The position numbers were made by a program, and so were the translations under genes. Below the pieces are notes generated by a model. That model worked only from the letters and a program-made list of their open reading frames with translations, made no database searches and was not told where the DNA came from. Of a stretch of 64,000 nt of DNA, positions 18,785 through 27,067 are shown piece by piece. Origin of the DNA: CAYQOX01 sp964419335 (GTDB taxonomy: Bacteria > Hinthialibacterota > Hinthialibacteria > Hinthialibacterales > Hinthialibacteraceae). The number at the start of each line of letters is the position of its first letter. The first letter of the stretch is position 1. The DNA lies in contig CAYQOX010000023.1 in assembly GCA_964419335.1 (NCBI GenBank), positions 1-64,000 of the forward strand, read 5' to 3'.

Positions 18785-18984
18785 AATCGATTTCATTGCC
18801 ATTCTTTAATGAAAATGATAATCTTTTCATAAATGATGCTCTGGGATTCTCCTGAGGAAGTGATATCTTTGACACCCATTTTTTATTGTCATTACAAGGT
18901 AGATCACTTCGAACTACACCTTCGGTATTATGGTTTGAAAAAACACGTGTTATACAAAAGATTGTAAAGCAGGGAGTGAATTCA

Positions 18985-20301
18985 ATGGACATAAAACTCG
19001 CTTATGGAAAAGAAGGACTCATAGCCCAAGTGCCTGACGAGAATCTCGCAGGGATTGTACGTATGAATCAAGCCCAAGCGCTGCCTGACCCTGAGAAGAA
19101 CGTTTGGGATGCCATCGCCAATCCGATCGAATCCCAACCTTTATCCGCAATTGCCGAGGGACGTTCATCGGCCGTGATCGTAATATCAGATATAACCCGT
19201 CCAGTGCCCAATAAACTAATCCTGCCACCCCTGTTGCAAACCCTCGAAAAAGCAGGGATCCCACGTAACAAAATCACGATTCTTATTGCCACTGGGATTC
19301 ATCGCCCCAACCTGGGCGATGAATTGATTGAACTCGTAGGACAACCTATCGCTGAGAACTACCACATTGTCAATCATTATTCTGAAGATCCCGAGGCAAC
19401 GGAGTATTTAGGCACCACCGATTCTGGCATCCCGGTTTATATTAATAAACATTATCTCCAAGCGGATCTCAAAATACTCACTGGCCTGGTAGAACTTCAC
19501 CTGATGGCGGGGTTTTCGGGAGGACGCAAAGCCATCCTGCCGGGCATCTCAGCGTTGGAAACCATGAAGTTCATGCATGGCTACCGCATGATTCAACAAG
19601 ATGAAACTTGCAACGGACGGTTGAAAAACAATCCATTGCATGAAGGTGCCGTGGAAGTCGCACGTCAAGTCGGCGTTGATTTCATCCTCAATGTGACTCT
19701 GGATGAAGAACGCAATGTAACCGGGGTTTTTGCTGGTGATCTTGAAGCCGCTCACGAACAAGCTTGCGGCTTAATTAAACGCTGTGCCATGGTTCAAATC
19801 GAAGAACCTGTCGATATTGTCCTTACCACCGGCAGCGGCTATCCCCTTGATAACACCCTTTATCAATCCATCAAGGGCCTGGTAGGTTGCCTCAATGTAG
19901 TCAAAGAAGGGGGCACCGTCATCCTTGCCGCCAAAAACGCTGAAGGCGCCGGGAGTAAGGAATTTATCGACCTTTTACGCCGCCTGGAAGACCCTATGGA
20001 CTTCTACGAAATCACGATGGGGCCAAATTATGTGGCCAAAGATCAATGGATGATTCAAGAAATGGTCAACGCTTTCCATCGGTGTAACATGCTTTACCGC
20101 TGTGATGGGATCAGCGAGGAAGACCTACGCGATTTTCTTATTACACCGATCCCCACAATAGAAGATGGAATTCAACAAGCCTTAAAGCAACATGGAGCCA
20201 ATGCCAAGATTTTAGTCATTCCGGAAGGCCCTTACGTCATTCCTCATTTACCTTACCGGGTAAAAGGCATTTATTCTTGGCAAACATCAGAAGCAACTTG
20301 A
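18985..20301 (+). CDS. larA: LarA-type nickel-dependent lactate (2-hydroxyacid) racemase
   Basis: The 438-residue protein matches LarA, which racemises 2-hydroxyacids using a nickel-pincer nucleotide. Residues of the Lactiplantibacillus enzyme reappear with an offset of two: DITRP at 69-73, His106 (ATGIHRP), His172 (VELHL), Lys182 (SGGRK, the cofactor attachment) and His198 (FMHG). All catalytic positions are present. The ATG at 18985 has AGGGAG at 8 bases; an upstream in-frame start at 18886 lacks one. The cofactor makers LarB, LarC and LarE are not in this window. The real substrate may differ from lactate, as in many LarA paralogues. Confidence 0.88.
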   Translation: MDIKLAYGKEGLIAQVPDENLAGIVRMNQAQALPDPEKNVWDAIANPIESQPLSAIAEGRSSAVIVISDITRPVPNKLILPPLLQTLEKAGIPRNKITILIATGIHRPNLGDELIELVGQPIAENYHIVNHYSEDPEATEYLGTTDSGIPVYINKHYLQADLKILTGLVELHLMAGFSGGRKAILPGISALETMKFMHGYRMIQQDETCNGRLKNNPLHEGAVEVARQVGVDFILNVTLDEERNVTGVFAGDLEAAHEQACGLIKRCAMVQIEEPVDIVLTTGSGYPLDNTLYQSIKGLVGCLNVVKEGGTVILAAKNAEGAGSKEFIDLLRRLEDPMDFYEITMGPNYVAKDQWMIQEMVNAFHRCNMLYRCDGISEEDLRDFLITPIPTIEDGIQQALKQHGANAKILVIPEGPYVIPHLPYRVKGIYSWQTSEAT

Positions 20302-20331
20302 TTACCGCGGCTTATTCAAGGGGACAGCCTT

Positions 20332-23300
20332 ATGCCTTGGGTTCGGCTTTTCTTTATTCTTTTAGTTCTCCCCTGGTATGTTTTATTTGAAGCTGAATGT
20401 GATCCATGGTCTCAGGGGTGGAGTTTGAAGGCTTGCCAAGACGAAGATTGGCAACTCATACAAGGGCAAGGCAACCTCTCGCTCAAGAACAATCGCCTCA
20501 ATGCATTTTTGATATCCGACAGCACCGCACAATGGAGACTTACCACGGAGCCTATTTGGGTCTACCGCTATTCACAGCTGAAAATGCGTTATCGTACACG
20601 TGGTTTGGAAAAAAGTGACGAACCGCTCTTACGATTGCAAATTCAGCCGGTTGGCCCTTGGAATTCACGCCTTCATGACCGACCGCCCGCCGCCTATCAC
20701 ACGATTCAACCCGCAACCCATCATACCCAGGATGATACGATTCATGAAATCGAGGTTTCTCTGGAAGATTTCCCGTATCCTTGCCTCGATCAAATCATCC
20801 TCACCGTACACAGCGGTCCAGGAATCGGCATTCTAGAAATTCTCGACCTTTCCTTTCACATACCCGAGCAAAAACCGCGTCCCTTGTTTCCATTTAATCA
20901 AATCGAAAACGTCGATTTCGCCCGTTATCAAACGCTCCCCTTGGATAAAACAACGGAGGATCATAGCCTTGTCGCAGAGATTCCATTCCAAACAGCTGCA
21001 ACCTCCGCTTATCAAATTACCTCAATGAGTCAGCGAGATCACCTTGCTTTTGAAGTCAATGATTCATCATGCAGTGAAATCTACCTGCTCATGACCTCGC
21101 AACTTGTGGGGAATGACAAACCGTTTGAATTTCACGAGCGTGAAAATATCAATAATCCCGATCAGTGTGTTATAACGAAAACATATGCCGACGGTAGTAT
21201 AGACAAATCCTTCCCTTATCACATTGAAAAAGAAAAGTACCAGATTGAATCCGGCGAACTCGCCGTTTATCAAATTCCCGTGAATCAAGAGAAGGAACTA
21301 CGTTCTATCCAAGTTGAAGAGAAGATGTCGTATGGGCAAATTTTGGTTGCCGGGGTCACCATAAATCGTGGAACCAAAATGATTGATCCTTCCTTGCCGA
21401 CGCTGCCTGCGAGCCTCTCTTGTCCTTCTATTGAAGAATCAACCTCTCCACCGGAGCTCAAAATTGAAAACAATAAACACTTTGTAATCGAGAATACTTT
21501 CTATCGGGTAGAACTCGATACAGAACCTGGAGTAGCGATCCAATCCCTACGTCATAAAGTGGGTGATATAGAACTATTGGAAGAAGCCGTGCCGGCTTTC
21601 TCTCTCGTCAGCGGTTTAGAGAAAACATCCTCCCTGGATTGGGTCGCGAGCGATTATAGAATGATCCAGCGCGGAGTAAAATTTTCCCTTCATCCACGCG
21701 ATGAAGAATACCCTTTACGCGCCTCTCTTTCGATTCAAGCCACTACGGGGGATGAATTGCATTGGCAGTTGCAGATTCAAAATACCGGTTATACCCCCCA
21801 CACCTTTCGTCTCCTTTTTCCTGATTTGCGTCGGCTTCGTCTGAATAACCAAGCGAGTAATGATGTGTATCTCTATCCACAACACCCCGCAATTTGGGGG
21901 ACAAAACCGATTCGCTTGGATGAGGATTATTCTGGCACTTTCCCTTTACGCTTCTTCGATCTTTATTCTCCCGAACACACCCTTGGGTTCGCACTACACA
22001 CATTTGGAGAGCCACTTCTCCCCCAACGGTATCGCTATAAAAAACGAGAAGGGGGGTCCTGGCTGGGCATAGAATACGGCGCCTCCCATCCTATTACCCT
22101 TAATTCAAAAAAAGAATTCCATTCTCCCCCTACGGTTCTTCAATTCCATAGCGGAGATTGGCACGTCCCCTTTCAAACTCACAAAAAAACCATTCCACAG
22201 GATAAAGAATTCCCTGCTTCATTTCTATCCACTTTTCTCGTCTATCAGGATTATCTTTATGGTGGAACCGGTCTAATCCATCAAGAAAACAAAAAATATG
22301 ATTTTCAGCCGATATTTCAATCTACTCCAAAGCATTTCGGTGGCTTGGACTTCTTTCATCTTGCTGGCTGGGCTTATTCACCCGAACTTGGTTTTTACGG
22401 AAACTACACTTCTCATCCCAAACAGGATTTAAACGAGCTCGAAATCCCGATAGCACTTTCATATGAAGGGTATTTGGCGGATTCTCGAATTCCCTTAATC
22501 AAAGACAATGCAGAAAACTGGGCGATTCACGACGAACATGGAGAAATGAAATCATGGCCTGATAGCCACGAAATTTTTATGGATCCAAATCAATCAGAAT
22601 GGCGGGATTATCTTGTTCACTCCATCTTACAATCTGCAAGTCAAGCCCATGCCCATGCGGTGCTGCTTAATCATATAGGTTGGGCAGATCAACAATACAC
22701 CTCGTATCGGGACAACCAAGTTCTTTCCGCTTTACAGGGTGAGCATGCTCTACTTCAGGAACTGAGTCAACAAGCGAAGGAACAAACTCATCCACCCGCG
22801 ATTCTGACGGAACATCCCCCCAATGAGCAAACCGCCCAATTTATTCATGGAAGCTTAGATACATCCTTTCATCGCCCCAGTTATCCTTATGTCCTTCCTA
22901 TAAACTTGGTTCGTTTTGCTTTTCCCCATCAAAAAATCTTTACCTATCCCCATCCGGGTTTACTGCCACGATCCATACCCGCGATACAGGCTAAACTGGC
23001 GTTCTTTTATGGCCAGGGATTATGGCTCAAAGGCCAAGCGCAATCCTGGTACAGCCGCGAGTTTCGTGAGTTCACGCAACAGGTTTACTCGAGATGGCAT
23101 GCATACGCAGACTTTTTCACCTCAACAAAGGTGAAACCTTTTATACCTACGCTTCAACCGGGTCTTTATGCGAATGCTTTCTTCAGCAAAAATGAAAGGA
23201 TCATCACATTGTTTAACTCCTCCCCCCATACACTCTCAGGGAAATTGCTTTTCTCCGAAAACACCGCAACCGCCAAAAATGTATGGAACCTCAAAGCATG

Positions 23301-23400
23301 GGAAACAGTGTCAGAGAATAATGGAATAGCGATATTCGGTACTTTACATCCTTATGAGGTAGGATGTATTCTGATAAGAACGGAAAGTGAAGGAAATTAA
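20332..23400 (+). CDS. Large secreted protein, possibly glycoside-hydrolase-like
   Basis: A 1022-residue protein with a signal peptide (about 1-20, ending near FEAEC). Residues 25-190 look like a beta-sandwich carbohydrate-binding domain; 350-620 are beta-rich with a galactose-mutarotase-like feel; 640-900 read like a divergent TIM barrel with AGWAYSPELGFYG, DNAENWAIHD and MDPNQSEWRDYL, similar to DUF6259-type proteins related to alpha-galactosidases. The C-terminal part suits a small beta domain. I see no certain catalytic acid pair. AAGGGG lies 8 bases before the ATG. It follows larA by 30 bases. Glycan processing outside the cytoplasm is inferred, not shown. Confidence 0.65.
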   Translation: MPWVRLFFILLVLPWYVLFEAECDPWSQGWSLKACQDEDWQLIQGQGNLSLKNNRLNAFLISDSTAQWRLTTEPIWVYRYSQLKMRYRTRGLEKSDEPLLRLQIQPVGPWNSRLHDRPPAAYHTIQPATHHTQDDTIHEIEVSLEDFPYPCLDQIILTVHSGPGIGILEILDLSFHIPEQKPRPLFPFNQIENVDFARYQTLPLDKTTEDHSLVAEIPFQTAATSAYQITSMSQRDHLAFEVNDSSCSEIYLLMTSQLVGNDKPFEFHERENINNPDQCVITKTYADGSIDKSFPYHIEKEKYQIESGELAVYQIPVNQEKELRSIQVEEKMSYGQILVAGVTINRGTKMIDPSLPTLPASLSCPSIEESTSPPELKIENNKHFVIENTFYRVELDTEPGVAIQSLRHKVGDIELLEEAVPAFSLVSGLEKTSSLDWVASDYRMIQRGVKFSLHPRDEEYPLRASLSIQATTGDELHWQLQIQNTGYTPHTFRLLFPDLRRLRLNNQASNDVYLYPQHPAIWGTKPIRLDEDYSGTFPLRFFDLYSPEHTLGFALHTFGEPLLPQRYRYKKREGGSWLGIEYGASHPITLNSKKEFHSPPTVLQFHSGDWHVPFQTHKKTIPQDKEFPASFLSTFLVYQDYLYGGTGLIHQENKKYDFQPIFQSTPKHFGGLDFFHLAGWAYSPELGFYGNYTSHPKQDLNELEIPIALSYEGYLADSRIPLIKDNAENWAIHDEHGEMKSWPDSHEIFMDPNQSEWRDYLVHSILQSASQAHAHAVLLNHIGWADQQYTSYRDNQVLSALQGEHALLQELSQQAKEQTHPPAILTEHPPNEQTAQFIHGSLDTSFHRPSYPYVLPINLVRFAFPHQKIFTYPHPGLLPRSIPAIQAKLAFFYGQGLWLKGQAQSWYSREFREFTQQVYSRWHAYADFFTSTKVKPFIPTLQPGLYANAFFSKNERIITLFNSSPHTLSGKLLFSENTATAKNVWNLKAWETVSENNGIAIFGTLHPYEVGCILIRTESEGN

Positions 23401-23555
23401 TTTTAAAGAGAGGTAAAGTCCAGATTTTTCCTTCCGATAATGAAAGACGTATTCAATTTGTTGATTCCGTGTGTAACTCATTCGTGGGGGGGTGAAGCGG
23501 ATGAATGATGGGTTGAGGTATTGAACCACCAATTATAACGTTGAGGTGCGTTACA

Positions 23556-23873
23556 ATGCCTAATGAGAAGGAAACCAGGAGTTGTTGCATCATTTGTGGG
23601 AGACCGTCTACTACTGTGGTTTGTATGCGCTGTTATTTTAATTATGATTATCGTACATACAACAACCATAAGTTAGAACAATCTTTCAAGTCCTTTTCTT
23701 CTGAAGCACAACCTTCAGAACCAAAAGATGATTCCTTCCTTGCTGAATGGGAAAAAGAATTCGAACATATGCAACATGACAACGAACTAGATGATATTGA
23801 GGTGTACAAAGAAGAACCTGAAAAAGAGGAAAGCTGGTTTGCTCGTTTTCCCCGGTTCTTCGACCGATCTTGA
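23556..23873 (+). CDS. Small acidic zinc-ribbon protein of unknown function
   Basis: About 105 residues. Cys11-x-x-Cys14 and Cys23-x-x-Cys26 make a compact zinc ribbon, with Tyr-rich sequence after it, and residues 45-95 are strongly acidic and low in complexity. The ATG at 23556 has GAGG at 9 bases; a GTG at 23541 sits inside that ribosome site. It stands alone between a 155-base leader and a hairpin region. Zinc ribbons of this shape often mediate contacts with RNA polymerase or the ribosome, but nothing here shows which. Confidence 0.6.
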   Translation: MPNEKETRSCCIICGRPSTTVVCMRCYFNYDYRTYNNHKLEQSFKSFSSEAQPSEPKDDSFLAEWEKEFEHMQHDNELDDIEVYKEEPEKEESWFARFPRFFDRS

Positions 23874-23918
23874 GAATTAATACGTTAGCATTTTTTTCGT
23901 ACGTGGTTATCTCCAAAC

Positions 23919-23953
23919 GCAAAGCACAACCCTATAGAGTTGTGCTTTGTGCG
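23919..23953. terminator. Hairpin, probable bidirectional terminator
   Basis: AAAGCACAAC at 23921-23930 pairs perfectly with GTTGTGCTTT at 23939-23948 around an 8-base loop, with further pairing of the flanks through a small bulge. It lies 45 bases after the zinc-ribbon gene and before a convergent gene. There is no long T-tract. Confidence 0.5.
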
Positions 23954-24079
23954 TTGTACGGGTGGTAATGACTTCATCCTAAATCATCTTAGCATCTTCT
24001 ACCCAAATTATAGTTTATTCCATCCAATGTGAGCAATTCACTATTATTTCTATCAAAAATATTTTTCATATATATGTTT

Positions 24080-24122
24080 AGGCGCCAAGAGAAATCTCGA
24101 AAACTCATTCCCCTTGGCGCCT
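24080..24122. terminator. GC-rich hairpin between convergent genes
   Basis: AGGCGCCAAG (24080-24089) pairs with CTTGGCGCCT (24113-24122) with a 23-base loop, followed by TTTATCG on the plus strand. It sits just after the end of the minus-strand oxidoreductase gene and can stop transcription from both sides. Confidence 0.5.
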
Positions 24123-24160
24123 TTATCGTTCTACCAAGAACGTACTATGCTAACCGTTAT

Positions 24161-25510
24161 CTATCTTCTAGAAATCTTAGGATACTCCCACGGATCGCGA
24201 TATTTGCGTACCAATTGTTGATTGGCTTCGCTATCCAATCGCCAATCATTCTTCTGAGAATCCCAACGCACCGCCAGTTGCTTTTGCGGATCCCATCGCA
24301 CAGAACGCCCAATCTTCAAGGATAACATTCCAAGCAAACTCATCAGTGTCGCCCGGTAACCGATCTCAATATCACAAACCGGCATTTTATCATTTTTAAT
24401 GCAATCCAACAGGTTGCTCCACAACCCCTTGATATTTTCTGAGTCACCTGTGTACTGATTATCGAAGACAGCGTCTTCATGGATGATCTCATTACCTTTA
24501 CCACGCGGATAAAAGGTCCAACCATCCCGCCAGCCGAGATAGAAAATCCCCTCGGTGCCATAGAAATTCACACCGACGTTGCTTTCTCCCGGTTTCATGG
24601 GGGCACAGAGACGGTGTTCCCAATAACAGGTAAACGTATCAAACTCATAAGTTGCGATCTGGGTATCCGGCGCATCGGTCATATCTGTTTTCACATGACG
24701 CCCACCGGTGGAATAAACGGTTTTGGGGTATTCTTCTTCTGTCCACCATAATATTTGATCCAGCCAGTGAATTCCCCAATCCCCCAAAGTCCCATTCGCA
24801 TAATCCAAAAACTGGCGGAATCCTTTGGGATGAAGTCTAGGATTATAAGGACGATAAGGCGCGGGACCACACCACATATCCCAATCCAGACCTTCAGGAA
24901 TGGGTTCATTGGCTACCGCTTCACCAGATCCTCCTCCATAAATAACGAAGGCTTTTACATTGGAAACCTTTCCTAGTTTCCCACTCTTCAAGAATTCCAT
25001 CGCAGATTTATTGTGCACACCCACCCGGCGATGAGTTCCTATTTGCACTTTTCGATCCGCTTCCCGTGCTGCCTGGACCATGGCTAAGCCTTCCTCAATC
25101 GTATGACAAATAGGTTTCTCCACATACACATGCGCCCCGGATTGCACCGCCTCAATGGTGGGCAAGGCATGCCAATGATCGGGAGTCGCCACGATCACAA
25201 TCTCGGGCTTTTCTTTTTTCAACATTTCGCGATAATCCATGTAATGCTTGGGGTTATCGCTGGAATATTCTTTCACGATCTCATCGGCCTTCGTTAATTG
25301 ACGCTGGTCAACATCGCATAGAGCCACGATCGTACATTCTCCTGATAACATCGCATAGGTACAAATATTCATCCCCCACCAACCGGCACCAATAACGGCG
25401 GTTTTGTACTTCTTCCCCTGAGCCCGAACATGGACGGCAGGCATGGACAGGGCGGAACTTGCAATCGCAGCGGATTTCAAAAATGAACGACGTTTGATCG
25501 AACGAACCAT
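24161..25510 (-). CDS. Tat-exported Gfo/Idh/MocA family oxidoreductase
   Basis: About 449 residues starting at an ATG with GGAGG at 7 bases. Residues 1-30 are a twin-arginine signal (KRRSFLKSAAIASSAL, cleavage probably after VRA). A Rossmann fold follows with GAGWWG at 41-46, ALCDVD and VATPDHWH, then the EKP motif in YVEKPICHT, standard for NAD(P)-dependent sugar dehydrogenases of this family. The C-terminal half has the usual beta-sheet domain. Exported members are common in Planctomycetota-like bacteria and probably use a tightly held, pre-loaded cofactor. The sugar substrate is unknown. It is a single gene bounded by hairpins at its 3' side. Confidence 0.92.
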   Translation of the reverse strand: MVRSIKRRSFLKSAAIASSALSMPAVHVRAQGKKYKTAVIGAGWWGMNICTYAMLSGECTIVALCDVDQRQLTKADEIVKEYSSDNPKHYMDYREMLKKEKPEIVIVATPDHWHALPTIEAVQSGAHVYVEKPICHTIEEGLAMVQAAREADRKVQIGTHRRVGVHNKSAMEFLKSGKLGKVSNVKAFVIYGGGSGEAVANEPIPEGLDWDMWCGPAPYRPYNPRLHPKGFRQFLDYANGTLGDWGIHWLDQILWWTEEEYPKTVYSTGGRHVKTDMTDAPDTQIATYEFDTFTCYWEHRLCAPMKPGESNVGVNFYGTEGIFYLGWRDGWTFYPRGKGNEIIHEDAVFDNQYTGDSENIKGLWSNLLDCIKNDKMPVCDIEIGYRATLMSLLGMLSLKIGRSVRWDPQKQLAVRWDSQKNDWRLDSEANQQLVRKYRDPWEYPKISRR

Positions 25511-25827
25511 ATCTGTTCCTCCATTCTTTAATAACCTTGAATCGGCTTTCATTATTATCGCGTTAGATTCACTTCTTTTCTACGGGATTCTTGGGATTCT
25601 GTCTAGGAGTACAGTAAGGCAAATAAAGCGAATAACCAAGAAAAAACGTGGGGGGGCACTTCGAATTCACTTCCAGAAAAACAAATGTGATTCATATGGT
25701 GTCCTCTATATTCCCATTTTTTCATAAAATAAGTAAAATGAGTTTATCTATCCTTTTCAACCAAAAAGCACCTTCATCTAAAGTACTTACCCTTATTTAG
25801 AAGTGCCAGTTGTGTTGTCGGTGAACC
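25511..25827. other. Intergenic region between divergent genes
   Basis: 317 bases, AT-rich, without a supported ORF. It must contain promoters for the minus-strand oxidoreductase and the plus-strand PilZ-STAS-REC gene, but I see no clear hexamer pairs, hairpins or repeats. Confidence 0.6.
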
Positions 25828-26940
25828 ATGATGAAAATACCTCGCAGCAATCGTAGAAATGTTTTCGAATATTATGCGATTACCACAGATGTGAAATTGT
25901 CCTCTTTCCTTGCTACGATGCATAACATAAGTCAAAGCGGAGCTCTACTAAAAGTATTTGGCGAATTACTTATTGAAGAACACATTTATGCATGTCCAAT
26001 CAAAGACGAAGAAACGGATGATCTCCCCACCCCTGATAAAATTGTCCACCATCCCCATGTTATAAGCGGAACCGTGGTACGCAAAGAAGGCATGGATAGT
26101 TATGGCATCCAATTTGAACATCCCACACACGAGGGAACCCCAGCCAGTTACCAAAAAACAACTTCCTCACGGTCAACAAGTTGGGAAAGTGAAGAAAATG
26201 GGTATACCATAACCTTACGCTTAAACAATACCCCGGATCTTTCTACTCTTATCCGCTTTCGCGATACCCTAAGAGAGCAATCACATCATTTTCTTCACAT
26301 GCTTCTAGATTTCTCTCACTCAGGAAAATTGCCTACGATGGGATATGCGATTTTGGGTGAAATGCTGGAAGATCTTGCCGAAGCCAACTATCGAATAGCC
26401 TTGGTTAATGAAAACGCATTTGGGAATACGTTTCTTAAGAAATTTCAATACTCAAACCAAATCCACTTTTTTGATCAGGAAGAAGAAGCCCAAAAATACT
26501 TAAATCAACACGCCCTCAAAGCAGTCATCATTGATGATGAAGAAACCACATTGCAATTGATCAACGCTTATCTCCAAAAACGAGGTTTCCAAGTTTTTTC
26601 TTTTAAAGATGCTGAACAAGCTCTTCCCCAATTAGAGAAACATCAACCCGATATCATTCTCATGGACATTCATCTCCCCGGGATGAATGGTTTACAGGCT
26701 ACAAACGAAATTCGCAACAATCACCAACTCCAACATATCCCCGTAATCATACTCACAGGAGAATCACACCGGCAAATGGTTTCAGAAAGCATCCGTCTGC
26801 AGGTCAATGACTATTTACTTAAGCCGCTTGATTCGCACAACCTCATGCATAAAATCATTTCGGTATTAAAACAAAACGAGAATTCCGAGAATTCCGAGAA
26901 TCGAACCTTAGAAGACCGTCCATTTTTTAATTCCCATTGA
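25828..26940 (+). CDS. PilZ-STAS-REC fusion regulator
   Basis: A 370-residue protein of three domains. Residues 5-100 form a PilZ domain: RSNRR (6-10) gives RxxxR and NISQSGAL (33-40) gives the second motif with Asn for Asp, so c-di-GMP binding is plausible. Residues 123-215 look like a STAS fold (LLDFSHSGKLPTMGYAIL). Residues 230-345 are a receiver domain with Asp236/Asp237, phospho-acceptor Asp280, Thr310 and Lys332 all in place. There is no DNA-binding output. The next gene, 127 bases on, is a hybrid kinase, so phosphorylation by it is likely. The fusion would combine c-di-GMP, anti-sigma-type and phosphorelay input. Confidence 0.8.
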   Translation: MMKIPRSNRRNVFEYYAITTDVKLSSFLATMHNISQSGALLKVFGELLIEEHIYACPIKDEETDDLPTPDKIVHHPHVISGTVVRKEGMDSYGIQFEHPTHEGTPASYQKTTSSRSTSWESEENGYTITLRLNNTPDLSTLIRFRDTLREQSHHFLHMLLDFSHSGKLPTMGYAILGEMLEDLAEANYRIALVNENAFGNTFLKKFQYSNQIHFFDQEEEAQKYLNQHALKAVIIDDEETTLQLINAYLQKRGFQVFSFKDAEQALPQLEKHQPDIILMDIHLPGMNGLQATNEIRNNHQLQHIPVIILTGESHRQMVSESIRLQVNDYLLKPLDSHNLMHKIISVLKQNENSENSENRTLEDRPFFNSH

Positions 26941-27067
26941 TATAAGCCAGATAGAACCCGTATCCGAGATTGCCCTGCCTTCGCTAGGCATGTATCCTGT
27001 CCATAGACAATCATACAAAATGGATATACTTGTTTCCCAAATCGTCATTCATTGTTGGATGGGAATT

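Noticed and set aside
18940..18952. AACACGTGTT palindrome before larA as an operator
   Set aside because: A 10-base palindrome alone is too short and lies too far from a clear promoter to support a binding site.
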